Of a DNA stretch of 64,000 nucleotides, positions 32,673-41,800 are shown one piece after another. The position numbers and the translations under genes were made by a program. This stretch comes from Pseudomonas sp. BBP2017 (GTDB lineage Bacteria > Pseudomonadota > Gammaproteobacteria > Pseudomonadales > Pseudomonadaceae). Each line of letters begins with the position of its first letter. The first letter of the stretch is position 1. The notes beneath the pieces were generated by a model that was not told the DNA's origin, did not search any database, and worked only from the letters and a program-made list of their open reading frames with translations. The stretch is from positions 248,001 to 312,000 of the forward strand of contig NZ_PVZN01000003.1 in NCBI RefSeq assembly GCF_003024385.1. Direction: 5' to 3'.

Positions 32673-33926
32673 ATGTTCAGCCGTGATTTGACCATTGCCA
32701 AGTACGACGCCGATCTCTTTGCCGCCATGGAGCAAGAAGCTCAGCGCCAGGAAGAGCACATCGAGCTGATTGCTTCGGAAAACTACACCAGCCCGGCAGT
32801 CATGGAAGCCCAGGGTTCGGTTCTGACCAACAAATACGCCGAAGGCTACCCAGGCAAGCGCTACTACGGCGGTTGCGAATACGTCGACGTGGTCGAGCAA
32901 TTGGCCATCGACCGTGCCAAGGAACTGTTCGGCGCCGATTACGCCAACGTCCAGCCGCACGCCGGCTCGCAAGCCAACAGCGCCGTTTACCTGGCCCTGC
33001 TGTCGGCCGGTGACACCATCCTGGGCATGAGCCTGGCCCACGGTGGTCACCTGACCCACGGCGCCAGCGTCAGCTCCTCGGGCAAGCTGTACAACGCTGT
33101 GCAGTACGGCATCGACGCCAATGGCCTGATCGACTACGACGAAGTCGAGCGCCTGGCCGTCGAGCACAAGCCGAAGATGATCGTTGCCGGTTTCTCTGCT
33201 TACTCGCAGATTCTGGACTTCCCACGCTTCCGTGAAATCGCCGACAAGGTCGGTGCCTACCTGTTCGTCGACATGGCCCACGTTGCCGGCCTGGTCGCTG
33301 CAGGCGTGTACCCGAACCCGGTGCCATTTGCCGACGTGGTCACCACCACTACCCACAAGACCCTGCGCGGTCCACGTGGCGGCCTGATCCTGGCCCGTGC
33401 CAACGCCGACATCGAGAAAAAGCTGAACTCCGCAGTCTTCCCGGGCGCCCAAGGTGGCCCGCTGGAGCACGTTATCGCGGCCAAGGCGATCTGCTTCAAG
33501 GAAGCACTGCAGCCTGAGTTCAAAGCCTACCAGCAGCAGGTCGTGAAGAACGCCCAGGCCATGGCCGGCGTGTTCATCGAGCGCGGCTTCGACGTGGTTT
33601 CCGGTGGTACTCAGAACCACCTGTTCCTGCTGTCGCTGATCAAGCAAGAGATCTCCGGTAAAGATGCTGACGCTGCCCTGGGCAAGGCTTTCATCACCGT
33701 GAACAAGAACTCGGTACCGAACGACCCACGCTCCCCGTTCGTCACCTCCGGCCTGCGCTTCGGTACTCCGGCTGTGACCACTCGTGGCTTCAAAGAGGCT
33801 GAGTGTAAAGAGCTGGCTGGCTGGATCTGCGACATCCTGGCTGACCTGAACAACGAAGCGGTGATCGATGCCGTTCGTGAGAAGGTCAAGGCCATCTGCG
33901 CCAAACTGCCGGTATACGGCAACTAA
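32673..33926 (+). CDS. glyA: Serine hydroxymethyltransferase
   Basis: 417 residues. It interconverts serine and glycine with tetrahydrofolate, supplying one-carbon units. [35 protein letters not shown] and the PLP-lysine motif [14 protein letters not shown] are present. The start at 32673 follows GAGG by five bases. Pseudomonas genomes usually carry more than one glyA; this is the copy next to morA. A strong terminator follows. Confidence 0.97.
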   Translation: MFSRDLTIAKYDADLFAAMEQEAQRQEEHIELIASENYTSPAVMEAQGSVLTNKYAEGYPGKRYYGGCEYVDVVEQLAIDRAKELFGADYANVQPHAGSQANSAVYLALLSAGDTILGMSLAHGGHLTHGASVSSSGKLYNAVQYGIDANGLIDYDEVERLAVEHKPKMIVAGFSAYSQILDFPRFREIADKVGAYLFVDMAHVAGLVAAGVYPNPVPFADVVTTTTHKTLRGPRGGLILARANADIEKKLNSAVFPGAQGGPLEHVIAAKAICFKEALQPEFKAYQQQVVKNAQAMAGVFIERGFDVVSGGTQNHLFLLSLIKQEISGKDADAALGKAFITVNKNSVPNDPRSPFVTSGLRFGTPAVTTRGFKEAECKELAGWICDILADLNNEAVIDAVREKVKAICAKLPVYGN

Positions 33927-33950
33927 TCGCAGTCGCTTGATGTGAAAAAG

Positions 33951-33976
33951 CCCGGCTCTTGAGCCGGGTTTTTTTT
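33951..33976 (+). terminator. Terminator of glyA
   Basis: CCCGGCTC and GAGCCGGG pair around a TT loop, followed by eight T. An A-run also precedes the stem. Confidence 0.93.
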
Positions 33977-33985
33977 GGGGCCCTC

Positions 33986-34057
33986 GGGAGCAGCGGGCTT
34001 GCCCCGCGATTGCAGTTTGTCAGTCACATAGCATCGCGGGGCAAGCCCGCTCCCACC
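33986..34057. repeat. REP pair overlapping the 3' end of the yjiA-like gene
   Basis: GGGAGCAGCGGGCTTGCCCC (from 33986) and ATCGCGGGGCAAGCCCGCTC (from 34033) form an inverted pair. The right-hand copy is translated: it supplies the last dozen codons of the yjiA-like gene. Confidence 0.9.
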
Positions 34058-35022
34058 GACGACAAGGCCTCAAACCCTTCGCGAATTTTCGCCTCCGGCA
34101 AGTCATCAGCAATAAACACCATCACACTTTCGCGTGCCTCACCTTCAGCCCACTCGGTATCCCAGTCAAAGCCATAGAGTTTCAGTACGCCCTGGAACAC
34201 CAAACGTCGATCTTCCCCGGCGATATTGAGCACACCTTTGTAGCGCAACAACTGCTTGCCATGGTCTTCCAGCAACTGGTTCATGAAGTCGCTGAGCCGG
34301 TCGATATCCAGCGGAGTATCAGTGCGCAGCACCAGGCTGGAGATGCGATCCGGAGTGAGTGTCTGGCTGACCGGACGCAGGCTCAAGCCGCCGCCAAGGT
34401 CAGCATTGAGGTTGAAACCACGCACATCAAGCAGTTCAGCCAGATCGATACGGCCGTGCTCGACCACCCGGATCGGTGCGCGGCGGTTGATGCGCCCCAG
34501 CCGATCGCTTAACGCCTTGAAACTGTCAACATCGACCAGGTCGGTCTTGCTCACCAGCAAGCGGTCGGCAAAGCCCACCTGGGCCTGGGCGATCGCCTGG
34601 GTCAGGTGCTGCTCGGCGTGGGCGGCATCGACCAGGGTGATGATGCCGTCGAGGATGTAGCGCTCGCGCAGTTCTTCGTCGATGAAGAAGGTTTGTGCCA
34701 CCGGCGCCGGATCAGCCAGGCCGGTGCACTCGATCACCAGACGGTCGAAGGCGATCTCGCCAGCGTCCAGGCGCTCCAGCAGCAGGAACAAGGCTTTGGT
34801 CAGGTCGGTGTGGATGCTACAACAGACGCAACCGTTGGCCAGGGTCATGACCTGCACCGGTTCTTCGCCAAGCAACTGGGTATCGATGCCCGCGTCACTG
34901 AATTCGTTTTCGATCACAGCGATCTTCAAGCCATGTTCGGCCTTGAGCAGATGGCGCAGCAAGGTGGTCTTGCCGGCCCCCAGAAAACCGCTGAGTACTG
35001 TTACCGGAATGGGCGCGTGCAA
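34024..35022 (-). CDS. yjiA: CobW/COG0523 GTPase, YjiA-like
   Basis: 332 residues. Walker A is LSGFLGAGKTTLL near the N-terminus, followed by the metal-binding GCVCCSI motif and ECTGLADPAPV; the C-terminal CobW domain starts near residue 220. These proteins are GTP-dependent metal chaperones or insertases. The TTG start at 35022 has AGGAG seven bases upstream and gives the family's N-terminus; the longer frame to 35136 crosses a hairpin and overlaps yjiX. The last residues ([10 protein letters not shown]) are encoded by a REP element. Third gene of the cstA-yjiX-yjiA operon. Confidence 0.9.
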   Translation of the reverse strand: MHAPIPVTVLSGFLGAGKTTLLRHLLKAEHGLKIAVIENEFSDAGIDTQLLGEEPVQVMTLANGCVCCSIHTDLTKALFLLLERLDAGEIAFDRLVIECTGLADPAPVAQTFFIDEELRERYILDGIITLVDAAHAEQHLTQAIAQAQVGFADRLLVSKTDLVDVDSFKALSDRLGRINRRAPIRVVEHGRIDLAELLDVRGFNLNADLGGGLSLRPVSQTLTPDRISSLVLRTDTPLDIDRLSDFMNQLLEDHGKQLLRYKGVLNIAGEDRRLVFQGVLKLYGFDWDTEWAEGEARESVMVFIADDLPEAKIREGFEALSSVGAGLPRDAM

Positions 35023-35048
35023 ACGGAAAATCTCCTGAACTGAAAATG

Positions 35049-35082
35049 CCTGTGGGAGCACGGCAAGCCGGGCTCCCACAGG
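35049..35082. repeat. Perfect 11-bp inverted repeat inside the cstA operon
   Basis: CCTGTGGGAGC and GCTCCCACAGG enclose a 12-base loop containing GGCAAGCC. It lies between the yjiX stop and the yjiA start and resembles a shortened REP unit. It could pause RNA polymerase or set the 3' end of a cstA-yjiX message. Confidence 0.8.
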
Positions 35083-35107
35083 TTCAACTGCCGTCAGTAG
35101 CTGTCGT

Positions 35108-35308
35108 TCAACAGCACTTGGGCCCGGACTTGCCACCGTAACGCGCCTCTTGGCGTTCGCGAAAGAACGCCTCGTAGCTCATCACCGGTTTGTCCGGGTG
35201 CTTGGTCTGCATGTGCTCGACGTAGTTGTCGTAGTCGGGCATGCCGACCATCAGGCGGGCTGCCTGCCCCAGGTACTTACCCAGTCGACCGAGATCGTTG
35301 AACATCAC
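35108..35308 (-). CDS. YbdD/YjiX family small protein
   Basis: 66 residues: [20 protein letters not shown], then [20 protein letters not shown], then [11 protein letters not shown], ending in the KCC-type cysteines. This DUF466 protein always accompanies CstA/BtsT-type carriers and, in E. coli, is needed for full pyruvate uptake activity. It lies 15 bases after cstA. Confidence 0.94.
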   Translation of the reverse strand: MMFNDLGRLGKYLGQAARLMVGMPDYDNYVEHMQTKHPDKPVMSYEAFFRERQEARYGGKSGPKCC

Positions 35309-35323
35309 TGCATTCCTCTCTGG

Positions 35324-37390
35324 TTACGCATCCGGCAGTGCCTGGAACGGGGACTCTTTGTCAGTCCGCTCTTTTTTGCCCAGGGCGGCAATACCGACCT
35401 TGAGGGCGAAGAACAGAATGCTGAAGACCACGAACAGGAACAGGATCGTCAAGCCGGCGTTGGTATAGGCGTTGAAGATCACGTGCTGCATCTGGCCGAT
35501 GTCCTTGGCTGGCGCCAGTACTTGCCCGGCGTCGAGCGCCACGCTGTACTTGTTGGCCAGGGCCAGGAAGCCGACCGCCGGGTTCGGATCGAACAGTTTG
35601 ATGAAACCGGCCGTGGTGGTGCAGATCAGCAGCCAGACGGCTGGCAGCAGGGTGACCCACATGTAGCGCTGGCGCTTCATCTTGATCAGGACCACGGTGC
35701 CGAGCATCAGCGCGATACCGGCGAGCATCTGGTTGGAGATGCCGAACAGCGGCCACAAGGTGTTGATACCGCCCAACGGATCGATCACACCCTGGTACAA
35801 CAGGTAGCCCCAGAGCGCCACGCAACCGCCAGTAGCGAGCAGGTTGGCACCCCACGATTCGGTACGTTTGAGCGCCGGGACGAAGCTGCCGAGCAGGTCC
35901 TGCAGCATGAACCGTCCGGCACGGGTACCGGCGTCCACTGCGGTGAGGATGAACAGCGCCTCGAACAGGATCGCGAAGTGGTACCAGAAGGCCATGGTGT
36001 TTTCACCCGGCAGCACCTGGTGCAGGATCTGCGCGATACCCACCGCCAGGGTCGGCGCACCACCGGCACGGGCCAGGATGGTGTGTTCGCCAATGTCCTT
36101 GGCCACCGCTTCCAGCGCGTCAGGGGTGATCGCAAAGCCCCAGCTGCTGACCGTCTGCGCCACCGACACCACGTCGGCACCGACCACCGCGGCCGGGCTG
36201 TTCATGGCGAAGTACACGCCTGGCTCGATCACCGAGGCGGCAACCATGGCCATGATCGCCACGAACGACTCCATCAGCATGCCGCCGTAACCGATGTAAC
36301 GGGCGTTGGTTTCGTTATCCAGCAGCTTGGGCGTGGTGCCCGAAGATATCAGCGCGTGGAAGCCCGACACCGCGCCACAGGCGATGGTGATGAACAGGAA
36401 CGGGAACAGGGTGCCCTTCCACACCGGGCCAGTGCCGTCGGTGAACTGGGTCAGCGCTGGCATTTTCAGCTCAGGGGCGATGATCAGGATACCGATGGCC
36501 AGGCCAACGATGGTGCCGATCTTGAGGAAGGTCGACAGGTAGTCACGTGGTGCCAGCACCAGCCACACCGGCAGTACTGCGGCGACAAAACCGTAACCCA
36601 CCAGCATCCAGGTGATCTGCACACCGGTGAAGGTGAATGCCGGGCCCCAGACCGGATCAGCGGCAACCTGGCCCCCCAGCCAGATCGACAGCAACAGCAG
36701 CACCACGCCGATCAGCGAGATCTCGCCGATGCGGCCCGGGCGGATGTAGCGCATATAGATGCCCATGAACATCGCGATCGGGATGGTCGCCATGACCGTG
36801 AACATGCCCCATGGGCTCTCGGCCAGGGCCTTGACCACGATCAGCGCCAGCACCGCGAGGATGATGATCATGATCAGGAAGCAGCCGAACAGGGCAATGG
36901 TGCCCGGAATCCGGCCCATTTCTTCGCGGACCATGTCACCCAGGGAGCGACCGTTGCGACGGGTGGACAGGAACAGGACCATGAAGTCCTGCACCGCACC
37001 GGCCAGCACCACGCCGGCAATCAGCCAGAGCGTGCCGGGCAGGTAGCCCATTTGCGCGGCCAGGACCGGACCAACCAGCGGGCCGGCGCCGGCAATAGCG
37101 GCAAAGTGATGACCAAAAAGGATGTGTTTGTTGGTCGGCACATAGTCCAGACCATCATTGTTGAGCACCGCAGGGGTAGCCCGACGCGGGTCCAGCTGCA
37201 TCACCTTGGTGGCGATGAACAGGCTGTAATAGCGGTAGGCGACCAGGTAGATGGCCACCGAAGCGACGACGATCCACAAGGCGTTGATGGCCTCGCCACG
37301 ACGCAGGGCGACCACACCCAGCGCACAGGCTCCTATGACTGCCAGGGCCAGCCACGGAATGTGGCGTAGCAGGCTATTATTGTTGTTCAT
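35324..37390 (-). CDS. cstA: CstA-family pyruvate/peptide transporter
   Basis: 688 residues with about 16 to 18 membrane helices. PTNKHILFGHHFAAIAGAGP and GFHALISSGTTPKLL are conserved CstA signatures. The family, named for carbon starvation, includes the E. coli pyruvate:proton symporters BtsT and CstA. Its operon partners yjiX and yjiA are the same as in E. coli btsT. The start at 37390 gives MNNNNSLLRHIPWL, the usual N-terminus; the frame upstream is not coding. Confidence 0.95.
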   Translation of the reverse strand: MNNNNSLLRHIPWLALAVIGACALGVVALRRGEAINALWIVVASVAIYLVAYRYYSLFIATKVMQLDPRRATPAVLNNDGLDYVPTNKHILFGHHFAAIAGAGPLVGPVLAAQMGYLPGTLWLIAGVVLAGAVQDFMVLFLSTRRNGRSLGDMVREEMGRIPGTIALFGCFLIMIIILAVLALIVVKALAESPWGMFTVMATIPIAMFMGIYMRYIRPGRIGEISLIGVVLLLLSIWLGGQVAADPVWGPAFTFTGVQITWMLVGYGFVAAVLPVWLVLAPRDYLSTFLKIGTIVGLAIGILIIAPELKMPALTQFTDGTGPVWKGTLFPFLFITIACGAVSGFHALISSGTTPKLLDNETNARYIGYGGMLMESFVAIMAMVAASVIEPGVYFAMNSPAAVVGADVVSVAQTVSSWGFAITPDALEAVAKDIGEHTILARAGGAPTLAVGIAQILHQVLPGENTMAFWYHFAILFEALFILTAVDAGTRAGRFMLQDLLGSFVPALKRTESWGANLLATGGCVALWGYLLYQGVIDPLGGINTLWPLFGISNQMLAGIALMLGTVVLIKMKRQRYMWVTLLPAVWLLICTTTAGFIKLFDPNPAVGFLALANKYSVALDAGQVLAPAKDIGQMQHVIFNAYTNAGLTILFLFVVFSILFFALKVGIAALGKKERTDKESPFQALPDA

Positions 37391-37572
37391 GGTTTGCTTC
37401 CAGCTAGTGGATAAAAGACAGCCTTTCGAGTCTAGCGATCCTGACAGGAAAGGCCACCCCCCACGTTGGTCTAGAGCCTTCAACGCAGGTTGAGCAAAAT
37501 TCGTTATGCGCCCTTGCGCGGACCTTGGCAAGTGCTGAGCTATAGTCAGGAAGAACCCCGGAGTGCCTGAAC

Positions 37573-37938
37573 ATGAGCGACCACCAAGAACGTCGACGTT
37601 TCCAGCGTGTGGCCTTTGATGGCCCCACCGAATTGCGCCAGGGCGATCGGCGCTGGCCGGTCGAGCTGATTGACCTGTCCCTCAAGGGCTTGCTGATCAA
37701 GTGCCCGGAACCCTGGGACCCCGACCTGACACAGGATTTCGAGGCCCTTGTCCACCTGGGGGAGCAGGTAACGCTATGGATGCAGGTGGAGCTGCGCCAT
37801 GAAGAAGGCAATCGGCTGGGTTTTGTTTGCCTGCGCACTGATATCGACTCATCGTGCCATTTGCGCCGTTTGGTGGAACTCAACCTGGCCGACAACCCCG
37901 AAATGATGCGCGAGCTGCGAGAATTGATCGAAGTTTAA
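37573..37938 (+). CDS. Single-domain PilZ c-di-GMP receptor (PA4608/MapZ-like)
   Basis: 121 residues. The PilZ c-di-GMP-binding residues are complete: the RxxxR motif at residues 8-12 (RRFQR) and DxSxxG at 34-39 (DLSLKG). The C-terminal part (RLVELNLADNPEMMRELREL) matches PA4608, called MapZ in P. aeruginosa, which binds c-di-GMP and inhibits the chemotaxis methyltransferase CheR. Gene order (cstA block on one side, radA on the other) supports orthology. It is 182 bases from divergent cstA. Confidence 0.92.
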   Translation: MSDHQERRRFQRVAFDGPTELRQGDRRWPVELIDLSLKGLLIKCPEPWDPDLTQDFEALVHLGEQVTLWMQVELRHEEGNRLGFVCLRTDIDSSCHLRRLVELNLADNPEMMRELRELIEV

Positions 37939-38119
37939 AATCTTTTAGCCTGCTATCTACTTTCTCGCTCACTGCGTTTCTGTCCATTTGGACAGCTTTC
38001 TCACCCTTCCCGCCAGTCCTCACGCAGCCTTGCGAGGCCTGCGCGCGGACGTTGGAACGATAACTGCATACGGTAATCAAGCCAAACTGACTGGCAGACT
38101 GTTCTTACGCCAATCTAAA

Positions 38120-38133
38120 AATTGTATACAATT
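38120..38133. promoter_or_regulatory. 14-bp palindrome upstream of the NCS2 permease gene
   Basis: AATTGTATACAATT is a perfect palindrome, 68 bases before the permease start. Its form (TTGTATACAA core) is like operators of GntR/FadR-type repressors. No regulator gene is adjacent, so the protein that binds it would be encoded elsewhere. Confidence 0.6.
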
Positions 38134-38200
38134 GTTCTGGCATTGGTAGGTAGGACTTGTCTACAGTAGCGCCACAACAATAAAACAGAGACCCTGCCCC

Positions 38201-39721
38201 ATGAATACGTCCTCCCCTAGCACGTCTTCAGCTGCACGTCCCGAAGACGAGAACCTGGGCCTAGGTGCCAACCTGGCGTACGGCCTGCAACACGTATTGA
38301 CCATGTATGGCGGTATTGTCGCCGTGCCGCTGATTCTCGGTCAGGCAGCCGGTCTGACATCGGCGGACATTGGCCTGCTGATTGCTGCATCGCTGTTTGC
38401 CGGCGGCCTGGCAACCCTGCTGCAAACCCTCGGGCTACCGTGGTTCGGCTGCCAACTGCCGCTGGTACAAGGGGTATCGTTTGCCGGTGTCGCGACCATG
38501 GGCGCGATCCTCAGTAACGAGAGCGGTGGCGGTTTGCCCGGTGTATTGGGTGCAGTCATGGCAGCTTCGCTGATCGGTCTGTTGATCACCCCGGTGTTTT
38601 CGCGCATTACCAAGTTCTTCCCACCGCTGGTCACCGGAATCGTTATCACCACCATCGGTCTGACCTTGATGCCGGTTGCTGCGCGCTGGGTCATGGGCGG
38701 CAACAGCAAGGCCCCAGACTTCGGCAGCATGGCCAACATCGGCCTGGCAGCGCTGACCTTTGCCATCGTCCTGATCCTGAGCAAACTGGGCAGCGCGGCC
38801 ATCTCGCGCCTGTCGATCCTGCTGGCCATGGTTATCGGTACCCTGATTGCCTGGTCGCTGGGCATGGCCGACTTCAGCAAGGTCCTTGAAGGCCCGCTGG
38901 TGGCAATGCCAAGCCCGTTCCACTTCGGTATGCCGACCTTCCACATCGCTGCGATCCTGTCGATGTGCATCGTGATCATGGTGACGCTGGTGGAAACCTC
39001 GGCGGACATCCTCGCCGTCGGTGAAATCATCGACACCAAGGTTGACTCCAAACGCCTGGGCAATGGCCTGCGCGCCGACATGGCGTCGAGCATCCTGGCG
39101 CCGATCTTCGGCTCCTTCACCCAGAGCGCCTTCGCCCAGAACGTCGGCCTGGTCGCCGTGACCGGAGTGAAAAGCCGCTACGTGGTGGCTACCGGCGGGG
39201 TGATCCTGGTGGTACTCGGCCTGCTGCCGATCATGGGCCGGGTGATTGCCGCGGTACCGACCTCGGTACTGGGTGGTGCCGGTATCGTGCTGTTCGGCAC
39301 CGTGGCCGCCAGCGGTATCCGCACCCTGTCCAAGGTCAGCTACAAGAACAACGTCAACCTGATCATCGTCGCCGCCTCGCTGGGCTTCGGCATGATCCCG
39401 ATTGCGGCGCCGAACTTCTACGCGCAATTCCCCGACTGGTTCGAGACCATCTTCCATTCCGGCATCAGCTCGGCGGCGATCATGGCCATTGTCCTGAACC
39501 TGGTGTTCAACCACTTCACTGCGGGCAACTCCGACCAGCAATCGGTATTCGCCGCAGCCTACGAACGCACCATCAACTATTCGGATATCTCCGCCCTGCG
39601 TGACGGCGACTACTTCGAAGACGGCAAGCTGTTCAACGCCGAAGGCAAGGAGGTGCCGGTGATGGGCGAAGGTGAGCACGGCGAACCACCCGCGCGACGA
39701 GAGGCTGTATCGGAACATTGA
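38201..39721 (+). CDS. NCS2-family xanthine/uric acid permease
   Basis: 506 residues, 14 helices expected. The N-terminus NLAYGLQHVLTMYGGIVAVP and the conserved QNVGLVAVTGVKSRYV and ATGGVILVVLGLLPIMG place it in the nucleobase-ascorbate (NAT/NCS2) family, whose bacterial members take up xanthine, uric acid or uracil with protons. Substrate choice among these is inference. It sits between the PilZ gene and radA, which are closer together in P. aeruginosa as I recall, so it may be an insertion in this lineage. A shared terminator separates it from convergent radA. Confidence 0.9.
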   Translation: MNTSSPSTSSAARPEDENLGLGANLAYGLQHVLTMYGGIVAVPLILGQAAGLTSADIGLLIAASLFAGGLATLLQTLGLPWFGCQLPLVQGVSFAGVATMGAILSNESGGGLPGVLGAVMAASLIGLLITPVFSRITKFFPPLVTGIVITTIGLTLMPVAARWVMGGNSKAPDFGSMANIGLAALTFAIVLILSKLGSAAISRLSILLAMVIGTLIAWSLGMADFSKVLEGPLVAMPSPFHFGMPTFHIAAILSMCIVIMVTLVETSADILAVGEIIDTKVDSKRLGNGLRADMASSILAPIFGSFTQSAFAQNVGLVAVTGVKSRYVVATGGVILVVLGLLPIMGRVIAAVPTSVLGGAGIVLFGTVAASGIRTLSKVSYKNNVNLIIVAASLGFGMIPIAAPNFYAQFPDWFETIFHSGISSAAIMAIVLNLVFNHFTAGNSDQQSVFAAAYERTINYSDISALRDGDYFEDGKLFNAEGKEVPVMGEGEHGEPPARREAVSEH

Positions 39722-39743
39722 TCAACGCTACGGCAAAACAAAA

Positions 39744-39773
39744 GGGCCGGTGCTTATGCACCGGCCCTTTTTT
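39744..39773. terminator. Bidirectional terminator between the permease gene and radA
   Basis: GGGCCGGTGC and GCACCGGCCC form a perfect 10-bp stem with a TTAT loop. AAA precedes and TTTTTT follows, so it can end both convergent transcripts. Confidence 0.93.
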
Positions 39774-39792
39774 GATTCAGCGCATAACCGGA

Positions 39793-41160
39793 CTACTCGA
39801 ACAGCGCATCCAGGGCTTGTTCCAAGCGCGTCACGGCAATGACCTGGAGCCCCGCCGGCGCCTCTTTGGGCGCATTGCCTTTGGGCACGATGGCGCGTTT
39901 GAAACCATGCTTGGCCGCTTCTTTCAAGCGTTCCTGGCCACTGGGCACCGGACGGACCTCACCCGACAGGCCAACCTCACCGAACACCAGCAAGCTGTTA
40001 TCCAGCGGACGGTTGCGCAAGCTGGACATGATCGCCGCCATCAACGCCAGGTCGGACGCCGTCTCCAGCACCTTGACCCCACCAACCACGTTGAGGAATA
40101 CGTCCTGGTCATGGGTCGGAATGCCGCCATGACGATGCAGCACCGCCAGAAGCATGGCCAGGCGGTTCTGGTCCAGGCCCAGGGTGACCCGGCGCGGATT
40201 GGACAGGTGGCTGTCATCGACCAGCGCCTGGACTTCCACCAGCATCGGCCGCGTACCTTCCCAGGTAGCCATGACCACACTGCCGGGGACTTCTTCCTGA
40301 GCACGGGTGAGGAAGATCGCCGACGGGTTGGAGACCTCTTTCAGACCGCGATCGGTCATTCCGAACACACCCAGCTCATTGACCGCACCAAAGCGGTTCT
40401 TCACCGCGCGCAGCAAACGCAGGCGGCCGTCGGACTCGCCCTCGAAATACAGCACGGTATCGACCATGTGCTCCAGCACCCGAGGCCCTGCCAAGGCACC
40501 CTCTTTGGTGACATGACCGACGAGGAAGATCGCCGTGCCGCTCTGCTTGGCGTAACGTACCAGCAACGCGGCGCTCTCACGCACCTGGGAGACACCGCCA
40601 GGCGCCGACTGCAACTGCTCGGTGAAAATGGTCTGGATCGAATCGATCACCATGACCTTGGGTTTTTCAACCCGGGCAGTGGCGATGATCGCCTCGATGC
40701 AGGTTTCAGTCATTACCCGCAGCTGATCCTGGGGCAGCCCCAGGCGTCGTGCACGCATCGCCACCTGCTGCTGGGATTCTTCGCCGGTGACATACAACGC
40801 GGGCATGCGCGTAGCGATGGCGCACAGCGTCTGAAGGAGAATGGTCGACTTGCCGATGCCCGGGTCGCCGCCGATCAGCACCACCGAGCCGTCGACCAGA
40901 CCACCACCCAATACCCGGTCCAGCTCGGCGCTGGCGGTGCTGAAACGAGGGATCTCTTCGACGCTGACCTCGGCCAGGGTCTTGATTTGCGCCTGCTGCC
41001 CGGCCCAGCCGGTGCGGCCACTGGGCGCCGCGGCAGCGCCGCTTTCCAGCACGGTCTCGACCAGGGTGTTCCAGGCCCCGCACTCACCGCACTGTCCGGC
41101 CCATTTCGGAAAGGTCGCGCCGCACTCAGTGCAGCCGTACATGCGCTTGGCCTTGGCCAT
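39793..41160 (-). CDS. radA: DNA repair protein RadA
   Basis: 455 residues. A four-Cys zinc finger (Cys10, Cys13, Cys24, Cys27), the RecA-like ATPase core with Walker A GGDPGIGKST (around 97-106), the RadA-specific KNRFG motif, and a C-terminal Lon-like domain (GEVGLSGEVRPV). RadA drives branch migration in recombinational repair. The start at 41160 follows GAGGACC; the upstream frame is not coding. Confidence 0.97.
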   Translation of the reverse strand: MAKAKRMYGCTECGATFPKWAGQCGECGAWNTLVETVLESGAAAAPSGRTGWAGQQAQIKTLAEVSVEEIPRFSTASAELDRVLGGGLVDGSVVLIGGDPGIGKSTILLQTLCAIATRMPALYVTGEESQQQVAMRARRLGLPQDQLRVMTETCIEAIIATARVEKPKVMVIDSIQTIFTEQLQSAPGGVSQVRESAALLVRYAKQSGTAIFLVGHVTKEGALAGPRVLEHMVDTVLYFEGESDGRLRLLRAVKNRFGAVNELGVFGMTDRGLKEVSNPSAIFLTRAQEEVPGSVVMATWEGTRPMLVEVQALVDDSHLSNPRRVTLGLDQNRLAMLLAVLHRHGGIPTHDQDVFLNVVGGVKVLETASDLALMAAIMSSLRNRPLDNSLLVFGEVGLSGEVRPVPSGQERLKEAAKHGFKRAIVPKGNAPKEAPAGLQVIAVTRLEQALDALFE

Positions 41161-41335
41161 GGGGGACGGTCCTCGGAAAAAGGGACCATGATAGCCGACC
41201 TCGATGACCAGGGCCGCCATAGAAAACGACAAAACTATTCGATATAACCGCAGTCTGTAGTGGCAGCGCGGAGCATGAAGCATGTAGCTGAATTACACTG
41301 CGCTTACCAACCTCATCTGTTACAAGGAATAAACC

Positions 41336-41749
41336 ATGGGCGTGCTCAGTGAATTCAAGGCCTTCGCGGTCAAAGGGAATGTGGTCGACATGGCCGTCGG
41401 TATCATCATCGGCGCCGCCTTTGGCAAAATCGTTTCATCCTTTGTGGGTGATGTGATCATGCCACCAATCGGCTTGCTGATCGGCGGTGTCGACTTCAGT
41501 GATCTTGCCGTCACCCTCAAAGCTGCTGAAGGCGATCTCCCGGCAGTGGTGCTGGCCTATGGCAAATTCATCCAGACCATTCTCGACTTCATCATTGTTG
41601 CCTTCGCGATCTTCATGGGCGTCAAGGCGATCAACCGTCTGAAGCGCGAAGAAGCCGAAGCGCCAACCCTGCCGCCAGTACCGACCAAGGAAGAAGAGCT
41701 ACTTACCGAGATCCGCGACCTGCTCAGGACGCAGAATCGGCAGCCCTGA
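41336..41749 (+). CDS. mscL: Large-conductance mechanosensitive channel MscL
   Basis: 137 residues: [40 protein letters not shown] and [11 protein letters not shown] form the N-terminal helix and TM1; TM2 is [20 protein letters not shown]. The channel opens under membrane tension to release solutes after hypo-osmotic shock. A C-terminal cytoplasmic helix ([12 protein letters not shown]) closes the protein. Confidence 0.98.
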   Translation: MGVLSEFKAFAVKGNVVDMAVGIIIGAAFGKIVSSFVGDVIMPPIGLLIGGVDFSDLAVTLKAAEGDLPAVVLAYGKFIQTILDFIIVAFAIFMGVKAINRLKREEAEAPTLPPVPTKEEELLTEIRDLLRTQNRQP

Positions 41750-41761
41750 ATCCACAACAAA

Positions 41762-41785
41762 AACGGCGCCCAAGGCGCCGTTTTT
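41762..41785. terminator. Bidirectional terminator between mscL and fpr
   Basis: AACGGCGCC and GGCGCCGTT form a 9-bp stem with a CAA loop. A-run before and T-run after serve both convergent genes. Confidence 0.92.
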
Positions 41786-41800
41786 GATGGTCGTCCTTCT

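Noticed and set aside
35150..37369. 739-codon open frame opposite cstA
   Set aside because: It is antisense to a transporter gene and has an artificial His/Asp/Gln-rich composition.
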